64,000 bases of DNA from Blastomyces gilchristii SLH14081 (lineage: Eukaryota; Ascomycota; Eurotiomycetes; Onygenales; Ajellomycetaceae), in assembly GCF_000003855.2 (NCBI RefSeq), contig NW_003101682.1:5826579-5890578 (forward strand). The letters run 5' to 3'. The notes under the pieces are model-generated. The model was not told the origin of the DNA, did no database searches, and was given only the letters and a program-made list of their open reading frames with translations. The position numbers were made by a program, and so were the translations under genes. Below, in pieces: positions 35,211 through 45,765 of the stretch (the first letter of the stretch is position 1; each line of letters opens with the position of its first letter).

Positions 35211-36487
35211 AATGATATTAATTATGATCTGTGTTCAGAAAAGTAATAATATTTGATAACACTCTCTGTTGAATTTTCAACAAATGAGCACTATGTTATG
35301 ATATTATGTAAGTGAGAAATGATTTCATAATCTCATTTGATGTCATTTTCAATAATGAAATCAGAATGAAAATGTGACTAAGAATTCAAACATATTCTTT
35401 ATCTGAGACTAGATTTTTATTTGAAAAGTGAATCTGAGATCTTTAATATTTGAAATAACAGGATTTGAAATCAATGTGATGAACACAAATCATGACCAGC
35501 AGTAATACTTTTAGGCAACGTGACAACTGTAAAGTTTGATCCTGGTTCCAGACACGGTCACACGGTCAGTCTAGATTCAGCTGTAAAAAAGAGTTCAGAA
35601 TTAAGCAGATATATTCAAAAAATTATATTCTCATCTTTTATAAAGAGAAAAATAAAAGAATCTTGTTTAGATAAGTGAAATGAAAGCTAGTAGAAACAAA
35701 AGAAGAGTATACATTATTCAAGATTTGAAATAAAATCTAAGTGAAAATCTTGTTTAATTAAATATAAAAAGAAAATATTCTCATCTATAATACAGCTGAA
35801 ACTAGAACATGACTATTTCAAATCTTATATACAAAGATTTGATGATAGATTTAATTCAATAGAATACTTATTCTACAATGCAAATGAGAATTCTGAGTAT
35901 ATTATAATACACTATGTATTATATAATAGTCTCAGAGTCAGATTGAAAGAGAAGTATAATCTAAATCAATTAAATATGAGATTCTTATTCTCATCTGAGA
36001 CAGGAATTAAATACTTAATAGACTTTCTATCAGAAACTTAAGCAGCTACAAGAAAATGACTAAATTCAGAAATATCTGAATATTAAGAGGAGGAAATCAA
36101 TCAGATATAGTCTGTTAAAACAGCTATATACTATCTTTTAATAATTTGTTTTATTACAGTCTCTTTTTACTTTATCTTTTTCTTTCAATTCCTTTCTATC
36201 TATCTATTTAATATGTCTATCTTTAAGACTGTGTTCTCTTTTCTTTTGTCATGATATTGTCAAATGATTTCAAAGTATCAGAAGATGTTAAAATACTGCA
36301 ATTTGTAAACAGTTTTTGTATTCTGAGCTGGAATTTTCTGATTTTACATATCTGAAATTAGTGAATGTATAATAGTTAATCTTACAGATATAGACAAAAC
36401 CCTGAGAACTGAAAGTTCTCAGGTAGATGTCATAGTCTCTGACTGCATACATCTATAATTGAAGAATAATAATAATAATAATAATAC

Positions 36488-37055
36488 TTTGAAAGTGATA
36501 TGAATATTCTGTGATAGTCAAGCTGCTTCAAAAAGACTTACAAATAGTCAGATTCATAATAATTAAATGAATCTTGAACTGATCTTAAACTCTGTTACGA
36601 AAATTTAAAAGAGAAGAATATTAAAACTGATAATTCATCTACACTAAGTTTCTGCTCATATGAACATTTATGATAATCAATTGACTGATTTAGCTGCTAA
36701 AAAAGAGTTCAGAATTAAGCAGATCTATTTAAAAAACAGTGTTCTGATCTTTTATAAAGAGAAAGATAAAAGAATCTTGTTTAAACAAGTGAAATGAAAG
36801 CTGGCAGAAATAAAAGAAGAGTATACATTATTCAAGATTTGCAACAAAACCCAAGTGAAAATCTTGTTTAATTAAGTGTAAAAAGAAAATATTCTCATCT
36901 ATAATTCAGCTGAAACTAGAATATGATTATTTCAAATCTTATATACAAAGATTTGATAATAGATTTGATTCAATAGAATGCTCATTTTATAATTCAAATG
37001 AAAACTCTGAGTATATTGTAATGCATTATGCATTATACAATAGTCTGAGAGCCAG
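36488..37055 (+). mobile_element. LINE copy B, RNase H to C-terminal fragment
   Basis: Begins in the RNase H domain (DSQAASKR block), directly after the (AAT)n tail of LINE copy A. Ends at the junction with an LTR at 37,056, after the Cys-finger region. It is tandem to copy A in the same orientation. Both ends are truncated. Confidence 0.75.
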
Positions 37056-37312
37056 TGTAAGAATAAGTACTTGCAGGCGATTATTCAAGTGTTTGCAGCT
37101 TGGTATGATATGTACTGATAGCTACTAGAAGTATTCACAGTAGAAAGATAAATATAGAGATCAAATGTATAATAGTATTCAAGCTGAGTTGTGAATAGTA
37201 GTCGCGAACTTCAGTCTATATAGTTATATATAGTCAAGGGCTGCTAGCTCTATTGATTACATGAGAGATAGAAATAGAGGTAAAGAATCTATAAGAAGCG
37301 GGATTTCTTACA
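37056..37312 (-). repeat. LTR of gypsy-4 (3' LTR on the minus strand)
   Basis: 257 bp. It keeps a few CpGs (AGTCGCGAAC, AAGCGGGA) and is less degraded than its partner at 41,384. Confidence 0.85.
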
Positions 37313-37599
37313 CAGACTTCTCTCTCTTCTTCCTCTTCTCTTACAGAGAATTGAAAAACTCTTTAATTAATCTCTTTATAACACTTAATTTAAGCATTCT
37401 GTAAAGCTTTTCTATCTTCTCTAAGCTCTCTATATTTATTACTTCAATCTTCTTAATATAGTCAGATCTGGAAGAGAGTTCATTCACTGAGTTTTTAATT
37501 CTCTTAATATACTCTATTTTAAATTCAAACTTACTGAGTTTCTGAGCTTAGTAAATCTATTACTATAAGAGTTTCTTAATTAAAGTAAATTATTATAAG

Positions 37600-38330
37600 C
37601 TGGTATAATCAGTTCTAATAGTAATTACTGTTATAAGACTTTTAAAGTAGTAGTATTAGTAATGAAAGAATTTCACTATTATAAAAAGCTTTTAATTATA
37701 AATATTATAATTAATCTTTATAGATTTTATCTTTTATAAAAAAAAGATCACTGAAACTCAATTTTTATTTAACTATAGTTATAAAACTATTTTTAAAATT
37801 GTACAGAAGAAGATATCTATCTTTAATCTAATTCAAAGTAAGAGATTAAAGTGATAGAGTATCACTATATTTATAAATATTTATTTTAATATTATAAAGA
37901 TTTTATATGCTTCTAAGATAAGAAAATTCTCACAGCTTTTTTCTCTTAATAATCTTTTCATTCTTTATTTATAAAATAACTTCTTTTTATTTTCACTCTT
38001 CAGCATGTCTATAAGAGTTAAGAAGATTTTTATAAATACAAAGATAAATTATTTATAAAAATTTATAAAACTTAGAAAGATCTGAATCTTATAAATACTA
38101 GTTAGCTTTAATTATATTAGAATAATCTTAACTTATAAATATTTTATTTGAATATCATCTGCAGTAGTTATATATTCTAGAAAATTAATTTAGTAAGTAC
38201 TAAAGTTGTATTTTATAAGCTTAATATACAGTTCTGTTCTATTTAAAACCTTTAATATAGTTTATATATACTCAGTGTATTCTTTCTACTTTATAAAGTA
38301 TATTATTACATTATTCAGATATATTACTAT
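37600..38330 (-). pseudogene. reverse transcriptase / RNase H remnant of gypsy-4
   Basis: On the minus strand, from 38,300 leftwards, the RT thumb (YTEYIQTILKVLNRTELYI), a connection region ending IQIFLSFINFYK, and an RNase H region with INYNIY and TVITIRTDYT-like blocks can be followed. Lys, Ile and Asn codons replace many expected residues because nearly every G and C outside CT/AG contexts is lost. No catalytic motif is intact. Confidence 0.65.
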
Positions 38331-38492
38331 AAAGACATTCATATATATATACAGTATTTTAATAATAAAAGACTGAAATACTGTAGAGATATTTACTAAA
38401 TTAAAAGATATTACTAAATATTCAAATAATCTCAGTATAGTTTTAAAAATGATCTTATATTTATTTTCAGACTGTATTCATAGCTGTGTATA

Positions 38493-38998
38493 TAGTCTGA
38501 CTGATAAGATTATAAATTTTATATTTAGTCTCATTTAATCTGATCTTATACATTTCTTAGCATGAATTCTGCTGGGACTAATTATTAAAAAAACATGCAA
38601 AGTGATTATTAATCAGATCTCAAAATGAAACTATAACTTAGAAAAAATAAGAAAGTGATTTCATTCAGTTCTATTTAATTTCATTCTTAGTATAAAGTTA
38701 CTATTTTTAGAGATTTTAAAGTTTTTTTTAGACTATTTTTAATTTTTTAAAAAGTAATGATATTTGATAATGCTTAAATGAGATCTAAAGTTATTTAAAG
38801 CAATAAAATGAATTTAAATTGAGAAGTGAAAATCATGATCTCATTTTGAAAATGTAATAAGAGTAGACAGTGAGTCTCACTGAGATAGTATGAGACTACT
38901 ATCTAATCTTAATACTGTATAATAAGATTAATTAAATTAATAATAAGACTATTAAATATTCTGATTCTGATCTCAGATACGGTCACACGGTCAGTCTA
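38493..38998 (+). mobile_element. 506-bp hAT MITE, copy 2 (degraded)
   Basis: 506 bp; left end TAGTCTGACTG, right end CGGTCAGTCTA. The flanks TGTGTATA and TATATATA are compatible with a decayed 8-bp target duplication in a TA-rich tract. Inserted in gypsy-4, plus orientation. Confidence 0.82.
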
Positions 38999-39043
38999 TA
39001 TATATATATATTAATTATATTCTCAATTAGAGATAGAGAGTAG

Positions 39044-39549
39044 TAGACTGATTCTATAACTGTATCTGAGATCAGAATCAGAATATTTGATGATTTTATT
39101 ATTAATTTAATTAATCTCATTGCACAGTTTTAAGATTAGATAGTAGTCATATACTGTCTCAGTGAGACTTACTATCTACTCTTATCACATTTTTTAAATG
39201 AGATCATGATTTCTACTTCTCAATTTAAATTCATTTTATTACTTTAAATCACTTTAAATCTCATTTAAGTGTTATCAAAGATCATTACTTTTTAAAAAAT
39301 TAAAAATAGTCTAAAAAAAACCTTACAATGTCTAAAAATAGTAAGTTTATACTAAGAATGAAACTAAATAAAATCAAATAAAATCACTTTCTTATTTTTT
39401 CTAAGTTATAGTTTCATTTTAAGATCTGATTAATAGTCACTTTGCATGTTTTTTTGATGATTAGTTCTAGCAGAATTCACATCAAGAAATGTATAAGATC
39501 AGATTAAATAAGATTAAACATGAAATTCATGATCTCAGTGACCAGTCTA
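39044..39549 (-). mobile_element. 506-bp hAT MITE, copy 3 (degraded)
   Basis: 506 bp, opposite orientation to the neighbour 45 bp to its left. Target duplication GAGAGTAG / GAGAGTAA (39,036-39,043 and 39,550-39,557), one G-to-A difference. Inserted in gypsy-4. Confidence 0.9.
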
Positions 39550-41383
39550 GAGAGTAAAAACTCTTTATAGTTTTAAAGTTTAGATTGTACTAGTTTATAT
39601 ATAATTTAAAATCTTTATTCTTCTTCTTTATAAATATTACAGAGATCTATAAAGATTAGATAAAGTTATTCTTTAAATTCTTCTTTATATAAGTCTGCAG
39701 AGCTTCTGTCTCATAATAAAAGAGTTTATAAATTAATTCTTAAAAAAGTTTCTACTCTTTTATTAAATTTATTATCAAATTCTCTTTATAATGAAATAAA
39801 AGCTTAACTATCTTAGTTAAACTAAATATCTTTATAAAATCTCAGTATTTGTTTAATATCTGAACCTTAGTTTTCATAACTGCAAAGTTTTTAAATATTT
39901 ATAAAATTATTATATAAATAAGCTTGTCTTCTCTAATTAACTCTGCAGTATTAATCAATTCTATCTCTGTGAATAAGTCTGTTAATACTCATTAGAGGTA
40001 TAAATCTGACTTATAGATAACTATATATAAATTATATTTTTAAACTTATATAAGTCTTAGGTATATATTATCTGTAATATTTATGATAATCATAGTTTCT
40101 GCAAATTTTCTTCAAGTTTTAAAGAGATTTTATAATTTAAAAATAACTATTATAAGTTTCTTAGCTTTTAAATCTAAGTTCTCATACTCTGTTTATTATA
40201 AAAGCAGATTCTCAGTTTTTATTACTTAGTTTATTTACTTTACAAGCTTTAAAGACACTACAGTGATTTGAGATTCTGAGTTTATTAATACTTCTTATAC
40301 TTAAAAGATAGTAGTATCACAGTATAGTCTCTTTTTATAAGTATATATTTTCATTGAAGAAGTAACAGATTCAGATATTAATTTTAAAACTCTTAAAATA
40401 ATAATTTCTAACTCTGTTTATAACTCTTTAAATTTTTATTTTAATTTATTAGAACAGTTTATATAAAAATATTCTAATTTAAAATAAATAAAATAGAGAT
40501 TTTTTTTCTTGATCTCTCTATTATATACTTTAATAATTTATTTTTTATAAGTTTATAACTCTCACAGTAATCTGTAAGTAGTAAATAAAAGTTATCAGTT
40601 TCTTCAGAGTTAAAAACTTAAAGCTTTATTTAATAAACTTATTCTATATATTTTTATTCAGTTTTTTTATAAATATTATTATTCAGATCTTATTTCAGAG
40701 CTTTATTTTCTTAGATTTTAATTCATATTATAATTTTATAAAGTACTGTAAGTAGTTTTTATCAGATTTCTTATCTCTTTTTTTAATATTAATAATTACA
40801 GTTTAAATATTCTCTGTTTAGCTTATAAAGTCTTTTAACTTATTTTTTAAATAATTCAGTTAATTTTTAATTTTAATATAGTAAAAATTTATTATTATAA
40901 AAAATAATAGCTTCTTTATCTTTTATATTATATAGTCAAACTTCTGAGTTAATTTTAAAAATAAACTTATAAAAACTTTTATAAATTATAATTTAATAAA
41001 TAATTTTAAATAATTACAGCTTAAAAAAGTTTCTTTTTAATTTACAAGTATCTCTAAAGATTATATCTAAAGACTTAGTTTAAAAGTATTTATAAATAGT
41101 AAGTATTTCTTATAAAAAAATAACTTAATTCTATAATAAATACACAAGAATATTCTTTATTGAAATTAATTTATTTATAAATTAAGAAATTCTTCTATTA
41201 TAAATATAGAGAGTAATATTCTATAAGTAATTAATAAGTTCTCTAAGACTTCTTTTATAAGAGTTATTTATAATTTAAATAGCTGCTTCTGAGTGTCTAT
41301 AGTAGAGTTTATAAAGATTAAAGTATATAAGTTTTTAATTATTTCAGTTATAATAAACAGTTACTGACTGACAGAGCTTGAAA

Positions 41384-41640
41384 TATAAGAATAAGTACTT
41401 ATAGATAATTATTCAGAGATTCATGACTTGATATAATATATACTAATAGTTACTAGAAGTATTCACAGTAGAAAGATAAATTTAGAGATTAAATATATAA
41501 TAGTATTTAAGCTGAGTTATGAATAGTAGTTACAAACTTCAGTTTATATAGTTGTATATAGTCAAGAGCTGCTAACTCTATTAATTACATAAGAGATAGA
41601 AATAGAGATAAAGAATTCATGAGAAGTGAGATTTCTTACA
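41384..41640 (-). repeat. LTR of gypsy-4 (5' LTR on the minus strand)
   Basis: 257 bp, aligned over its full length to 37,056-37,312, with the terminal TG mutated to TA. Confidence 0.85.
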
Positions 41641-42350
41641 GTATGACAAAGATATAAGATATTATATAAAGAACAGTGAAAGAGTGAAAGAGATGAAAAG
41701 AATGATAATAGACAAGTAGAGAGTGATTGAAGAAGAGAGTGAAAGTGATAGAAAGAGCTGTACAAGCAGTAATATAAGTGTAAGCAAGTACTTAATACTT
41801 GTTTTTCATTATAAATAATTAAAAATATAATAGAACAAAGTAGTTCAAAGTCTGAGCAATCTCTAGAAATGAATCTTCTCACTTAAAAAACTTAAAATAG
41901 TACTGATAATAGCTGAAAAATACTGTTTTCACAATGTTTTTAGTTTTGAAAACATATTTCAGCTCATAAAGTGAAATGTTGAATGATTGAAAAAGCAGGG
42001 AAGAAGGAGAGTATAATAATATATACTTAGCGCCAAGTCACTAGTACACTAACTTACTTACTACTATTGTATATATACAGTACAAATTGGTGGTGAATTA
42101 TGTTAAACTCAACACATTACATAATATTTTATCATAGAATCTCATTATAGACATATTTTTACACAAATGAAAAATATGATAAAAAAGTCACAGCAGTCAG
42201 TCTACATATAATCTTCAATACACAGATATAATTATTATATTGATCAGCAGTTGCTACTGTTTATAACAAGAGCTTCAGAATCTGTACAGTTCATAGAAGA
42301 ATTAACATTGTGTGTGCATTTATATAATCTAGCAATGTTCTCTTTGTGAA
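41641..42350. other. AT-rich transition, no gene seen
   Basis: No repeat match inside the window and no protein motif. Base words shift from RIP-type (CpG and CpC absent) to ordinary AT-rich intergenic sequence from about 41,990. This is the left border zone of the island. Confidence 0.5.
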
Positions 42351-42419
42351 ATGTGAGACATGTGACCGCAGTAGCTGGACCAACAAACTCTCTGTGTCAA
42401 GGCCCAGATTATGAATAGA

Positions 42420-42590
42420 CCATCATAAAATCATCTGAAGGGGGGATTCAAATCTGCAACCCTGGTCTCCGAAGGGTTACCCCTCATAGCCAGTTTCTGC
42501 TTATCATGGGCCTTCCATGGACACACTTTCACCACTACATTATCCTCTCCTCCCTCACCCCCCAAATGGAGATCATTCTATGTACTTTGA
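42420..42590 (-). other. possible tRNA-derived SINE-like fragment
   Basis: The minus strand has an A-box-like AATGTAGTGGTGAAAG near 42,545-42,530. A hairpin AACCCT...AGGGTT lies near 42,480-42,460, and a B-box-like GATTTGAATCC (9 of 11 to GGTTCGAATCC) near 42,456-42,446. The T-arm stem does not pair, so this is not an intact tRNA. It could be a decayed tRNA or a SINE head, or chance. Confidence 0.2.
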
Positions 42591-42599
42591 TCAACCAAA

Positions 42600-43320
42600 T
42601 ATTAAGTATAGGATCAATATCAAGACCTCAAAGTCGGGCTCATATTGCAGGACTCTAGTGTTGAACCAGAGCATCCAGAGTTAATAATTAATGGCCAGAT
42701 TAACTTTGGTATCCAGGCATTTCTCCATGAAGAAGCTTTATATCACCGAACAATTCTCGCCATTGGAAAACCCTTCCCGCTGAACAATAACATGATCGCA
42801 ACCCGGAGTACCTTCAGGTTCTATCTACATCTTTCAAAGTTGCCACCCTTCCTCGGATGTAGGGAGATGTTGGTGATGGTATATACTGCATGCATAGACC
42901 AGCTTTCGCGATTTTGGCGAACAATAATATTTATGATAACTCCTTGGATGCCTGCGCGAAAGCAAGTCTGTCATGTTTTCAAACAGAACAGAGATTGAGC
43001 GAGCTTTCTTGGCGCGCATGATTTAACAGTCACTCACTACTCACTCGCTGCTGGCATTAACTAAGGGACAAACTCCGGGCCGCTTTACAGGCAAGCAATT
43101 GATTTTTGTGGGATGGGAAAGATGAGAGATGAGAGATGTTGGTAAAGAAAGCTATCAATCTATTTATTCGAGCACAATTCAAAGAATATTTTCAGAAGCA
43201 TGTCGTGTCGTGTCAAGTAACTACTATACGATATAGGATATAGATTGTCAAACCTGCAGGATAACATCTATCAGCACGCTGGGAGCTTCCGTCCTCCTCG
43301 TTGATGCCCCGCCCAATACA
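42600..43320. other. intergenic, normal composition; one unsupported 117-codon frame
   Basis: An open frame at 42,645-42,998 (plus) matches nothing I know and has no splice pattern or codon signature that persuades me. The region otherwise looks like ordinary intergenic DNA with short repeats such as GTCGTGTCGTGTC at about 43,201. Confidence 0.3.
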
Positions 43321-43325
43321 TGAAT

Positions 43326-43350
43326 AATCATAATAATAATAATAATAATA
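43326..43350. repeat. (AAT)n microsatellite
   Basis: About eight TAA/AAT units in the island, upstream of the receptor gene. Confidence 0.85.
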
Positions 43351-43354
43351 CCCT

Positions 43355-44371
43355 CTAACTATTTGCTTGGTACTGGGATGTTTTTATACGGTACCAACCA
43401 TATGGCGGAGGAGAGCGGGGGAGACAAGGATTAGTCAAGAACCACGCAGCGTTATCGTCAGCAGCCAAACTCTCCAACACTGCCAAAACCCTAAACTTCG
43501 CGCTGCGCCTCTGGCCATCTCCCTTGTTTCCATGCGCATTTTCCTTGGATTGGCGTGGTGTTTGGCGCCTAGCTTTGCCGCGGGAACGCTGCTGGGCATG
43601 ATTCCCCTCCCGGGCTTGCCACCGGAATGAGGAATGACCCGGCGGATGGCACGCACGTTTTTCGGGAAATACTATACCCTGAGCACCCAGGCATAAGCAG
43701 TCCCTTGTGGGATAACTAGCTAGTAGATAACCCGGTCTGGTGATCAAGACTCTTCTTTTATTCCTTTTTGGCTACCTCAATTGTGCGGGGGAAGCACCCA
43801 TGCCATGTCGCTCCATGTGCGATAACACCACTATCGGCTTGGTATTAATATTAATACTACTATTGTTTGTTATGACTCTTCTACCTCCCCGAGCTTGAAA
43901 TCACCCGCACACACAACACACCACATCACACCACCATTGAGGATTGCGGGGGCCCGATTTCTGGGGCTGGTCAGCCTGCATCCTGTGCTTAAAGTTTGAT
44001 CGATCTTTTCTATTTCCCCAGATATTTCTTTTCAGTCTCTCATATTTCGACCTTCTCTGCTGGCTTCTTCCCTTCCTTCAACCGTCCTACTGGCCGAACT
44101 GGCTCTTCTTTATTTCCCGCTCGCCAAAAGTGCTGTCCATATACAATCTTCCCTAGTTCCCCTCCACCCGCACCAGAGGCAAGCGAGCTATGCAAAAATG
44201 TGCAAAGCAGTGCAAAACCTGTTTGAATCTCAGTTGAAAACTCCTGCAATTCCTCGTTAACTAATTCATCCAATATATTGATTGATGCGTGGTTTTTACT
44301 GAGGTGACTGGAGATAATCCTTTCATACATTCCCACCTCAAACCGTTGCGCGCGCAGCTAGAACAGTCAGC
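43355..44371 (+). promoter_or_regulatory. upstream region of the receptor gene
   Basis: No supportable gene; overlapping frames on both strands look like shadows of a GC-normal region. A CA-rich stretch (about 43,900-43,937) followed by long CT-rich tracts (about 44,000-44,110) is typical of fungal core promoters and transcription starts, so the transcript probably starts between about 43,900 and 44,300. No TATA box is evident. Confidence 0.35.
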
Positions 44372-45765
44372 ATGCCTGCTGTAGAGCTCCTGCGCCGCGA
44401 GGAACCGGCGCCGAGAATTATCAGTCCTCTACCCGCCGAGAATCGTGGAGGAGTGATTTCTTTCTTCGCTTGCAGTCTACTTTCAGTCCTCACCACAGGG
44501 CCCTTGGTGGTATGGCTCGCGTATCGCCTTATCTTTTGGAGATGGTACTACACCAGATATCCGGGAAGAAATCAACTCATCATATTGGTTTTCAACCTTT
44601 TAATCGCGGATCTGCATCAGGCCTCGGCCAATCTGGTCTCTCCTTACTGGCTCCTAAGGAACGAGATATCTATTTATTCTCCGGCGTGCTTTGCTCAAGG
44701 CTGGCTTATCAATTTTGGAGATATCGCCAGTGGCATGTTTGTCCTTGCCATCGCTATTCATACCTTTGCGGGCGTGGTCTGGAGGAAAATGTTGAGCCAT
44801 GTGGTGTTCGTGGGATGCGTCGTTGGCCTTTGGATGTTCTGCTTGCTTGTCACTGCCCTTGCCCCTGCACTTCATGGCAGACATGTTTTCGTTCCGATTG
44901 GTGCTTGGGTGAGATCTCCTCAACGTTTTTCGCTCGTTTTGGATGCGGGATTTTTGCTGACAGTCCCATTTAGTGCTGGATTGATAGCGAGTATGGAGAC
45001 CAACGGCTATATTTACATTACTTCTGGATTTTTGTCACAGAAATCGGTATCATTATCATTTACCCAACCCTCTTTTTTATTATCCGGCACCGCTTAAAGT
45101 CGTCGAAGGAGTTTAGAGTCAACGGCTCGAGACGGCCCAAATTTAACAAAGTACTAAAGATCATGATCATATATCCAATCGCCTACATTGTCATCTCACT
45201 TCCTATCGCCGCCGGCCGAATGAGTATGATGAATGGCCGTCACCCGGGAATGCCCTATTTCTATTTTACGGGGAGTCTGTTGATGTGCTCTGGCTGGGTT
45301 CACTCCATTTTATACTTCCTTACACGGCGCCGCCTGGTGGAAGCAGACATCCAAACCGAAAGCGGATCTGATAGCAGCAACAGACCCAATCCCAGCTGCG
45401 ATCCCAGGTACGAGATCCCGCTTACTATAGGCGGTGGGGGACTTCGAGGCGCTGGTAGCAGACACAAGCCGAGCCCCGCTGTTCTCAAGAATTCACGAAC
45501 GCTACATACGATTTCAAGCTCCACAGACAATATCCTCGACACGGTCGAACTTTCGGAGCTAGGCGAAGCGAACCAAATGGGAGTAGTCGAAATCTCAAGT
45601 GAGCCTACCAGGGTCACATCATACTCATCCACATCGTCATCTAACGGTCAACTAGCGCAGTTCTCCTCCAACAGCGCGCCGAGCATTAGTACGCCAGCCA
45701 CATCGACTCAACGAAATACATCGATGGATTGGCCTACGCAATATCAAGGAGGTTGGGCCAGCTGA
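44372..45765 (+). CDS. seven-transmembrane G-protein-coupled receptor, fungal Git3/GprC-like
   Basis: Two exons, 44,372-44,908 and 44,974-45,765, joined over a 65-bp GT-AG intron (GTGAGA...TTTAG), give 442 residues. Without splicing the frame ends early, and splicing restores W179-C180. Seven hydrophobic helices: about 28-52, 67-94, 108-137, 143-167, 193-216, 238-258 and 274-296. C106 at the start of helix 3 and C180 in the second outer loop are placed for the usual receptor disulfide. A basic inner loop 3 (217-241) and a Ser/Thr-rich cytoplasmic tail of about 140 residues follow. The layout and motifs such as NLLIADLHQA and YPIAYIVISLPIAAGR resemble fungal receptors annotated as Git3/GprC-type sugar or nutrient sensors; ligand and exact class are inferred. 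The gene is intact with normal base use. Confidence 0.85.
44909..44973 (+). other. intron of the receptor gene
   Basis: 65 bp, donor GTGAGA, acceptor TTTAG, with a GCTGACA branch-like motif near 44,956-44,962. Confidence 0.9.

Larger units (their letters stand above)
29716..35573 (-). mobile_element. hAT transposon copy 2, both ends present, 5,858 bp
   Basis: Starts TAGACTGGCCGCCGGG and ends CACGGTCACACGGTCAGTCTA-like, giving short imperfect TIRs (TAGACTGGCCG / TAGACTGACCG). It is flanked by a perfect 8-bp target duplication GATTCAGC (29,708-29,715 and 35,574-35,581), the hallmark size for hAT. The insertion is inside LINE copy A, and uninterrupted LINE sequence is seen near 53,480 and 36,690. 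The transposase is on the minus strand in the left half. The right half (32,800-35,573) holds leader, microsatellite and unassigned sequence. The terminal 90 bp on the left and about 30 bp on the right match the 506-bp MITEs, so this is their probable parent family. Confidence 0.92.
28161..36487 (+). mobile_element. LINE copy A, split by hAT copy 2, with (AAT)n tail
   Basis: Segments 28,161-29,715 and 35,582-36,487 form one non-LTR retrotransposon after removal of the hAT element and one copy of its 8-bp duplication GATTCAGC. The 3' end has a terminal (AAT)n tail at about 36,464-36,487. The order is RT, RNase H, then a C-terminal Cys-rich finger, as in RNase-H-bearing fungal LINEs (Tad/I-like). 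The first 97 bp (28,161-28,257) are an RNase H segment fused in front of the RT segment, a direct duplicate of 29,430-29,525, so the 5' part is rearranged. Confidence 0.85.
37056..41640 (-). mobile_element. older Ty3/gypsy element (gypsy-4), heavily degraded, with two MITEs inside
   Basis: Two 257-bp LTRs in the same orientation, 37,056-37,312 and 41,384-41,640, with TGTAAGAA...TTCTTACA inverted ends. On the minus strand a purine-rich tract (AGAAGAGGAAGAAGAGAG) lies just before the 37,312 LTR, so the element reads right to left. The interior is extremely AT-rich. RT/RNase H can be traced between about 38,330 and 37,600, with block spacing like YTEYIQT, LNRTELYIKL and INYNIY. Flanking pentamers GCCAG and GTATG do not match, so a simple insertion is not shown. 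Without the two MITEs it is only about 3.6 kb, hence probably internally deleted. Confidence 0.75.

Noticed and set aside
34996..35256. Phe-rich open frame resembling a membrane protein
   Set aside because: It is only the translation of a poly-T tract.
42645..42998. 117-codon open frame in the island, plus strand
   Set aside because: No recognisable domain, an overlapping frame on the other strand, and no splice or promoter context; not enough to call a gene.
43355..43747. 130-codon minus-strand frame upstream of the receptor gene
   Set aside because: Overlaps equally long plus-strand frames, composition is Arg/Pro-rich as expected from a GC-richer spacer, no family resemblance.
44470..44973. 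167-codon frame overlapping receptor exon 1
   Set aside because: Shadow in another frame of the receptor coding sequence, which has clear helices and a proper intron.
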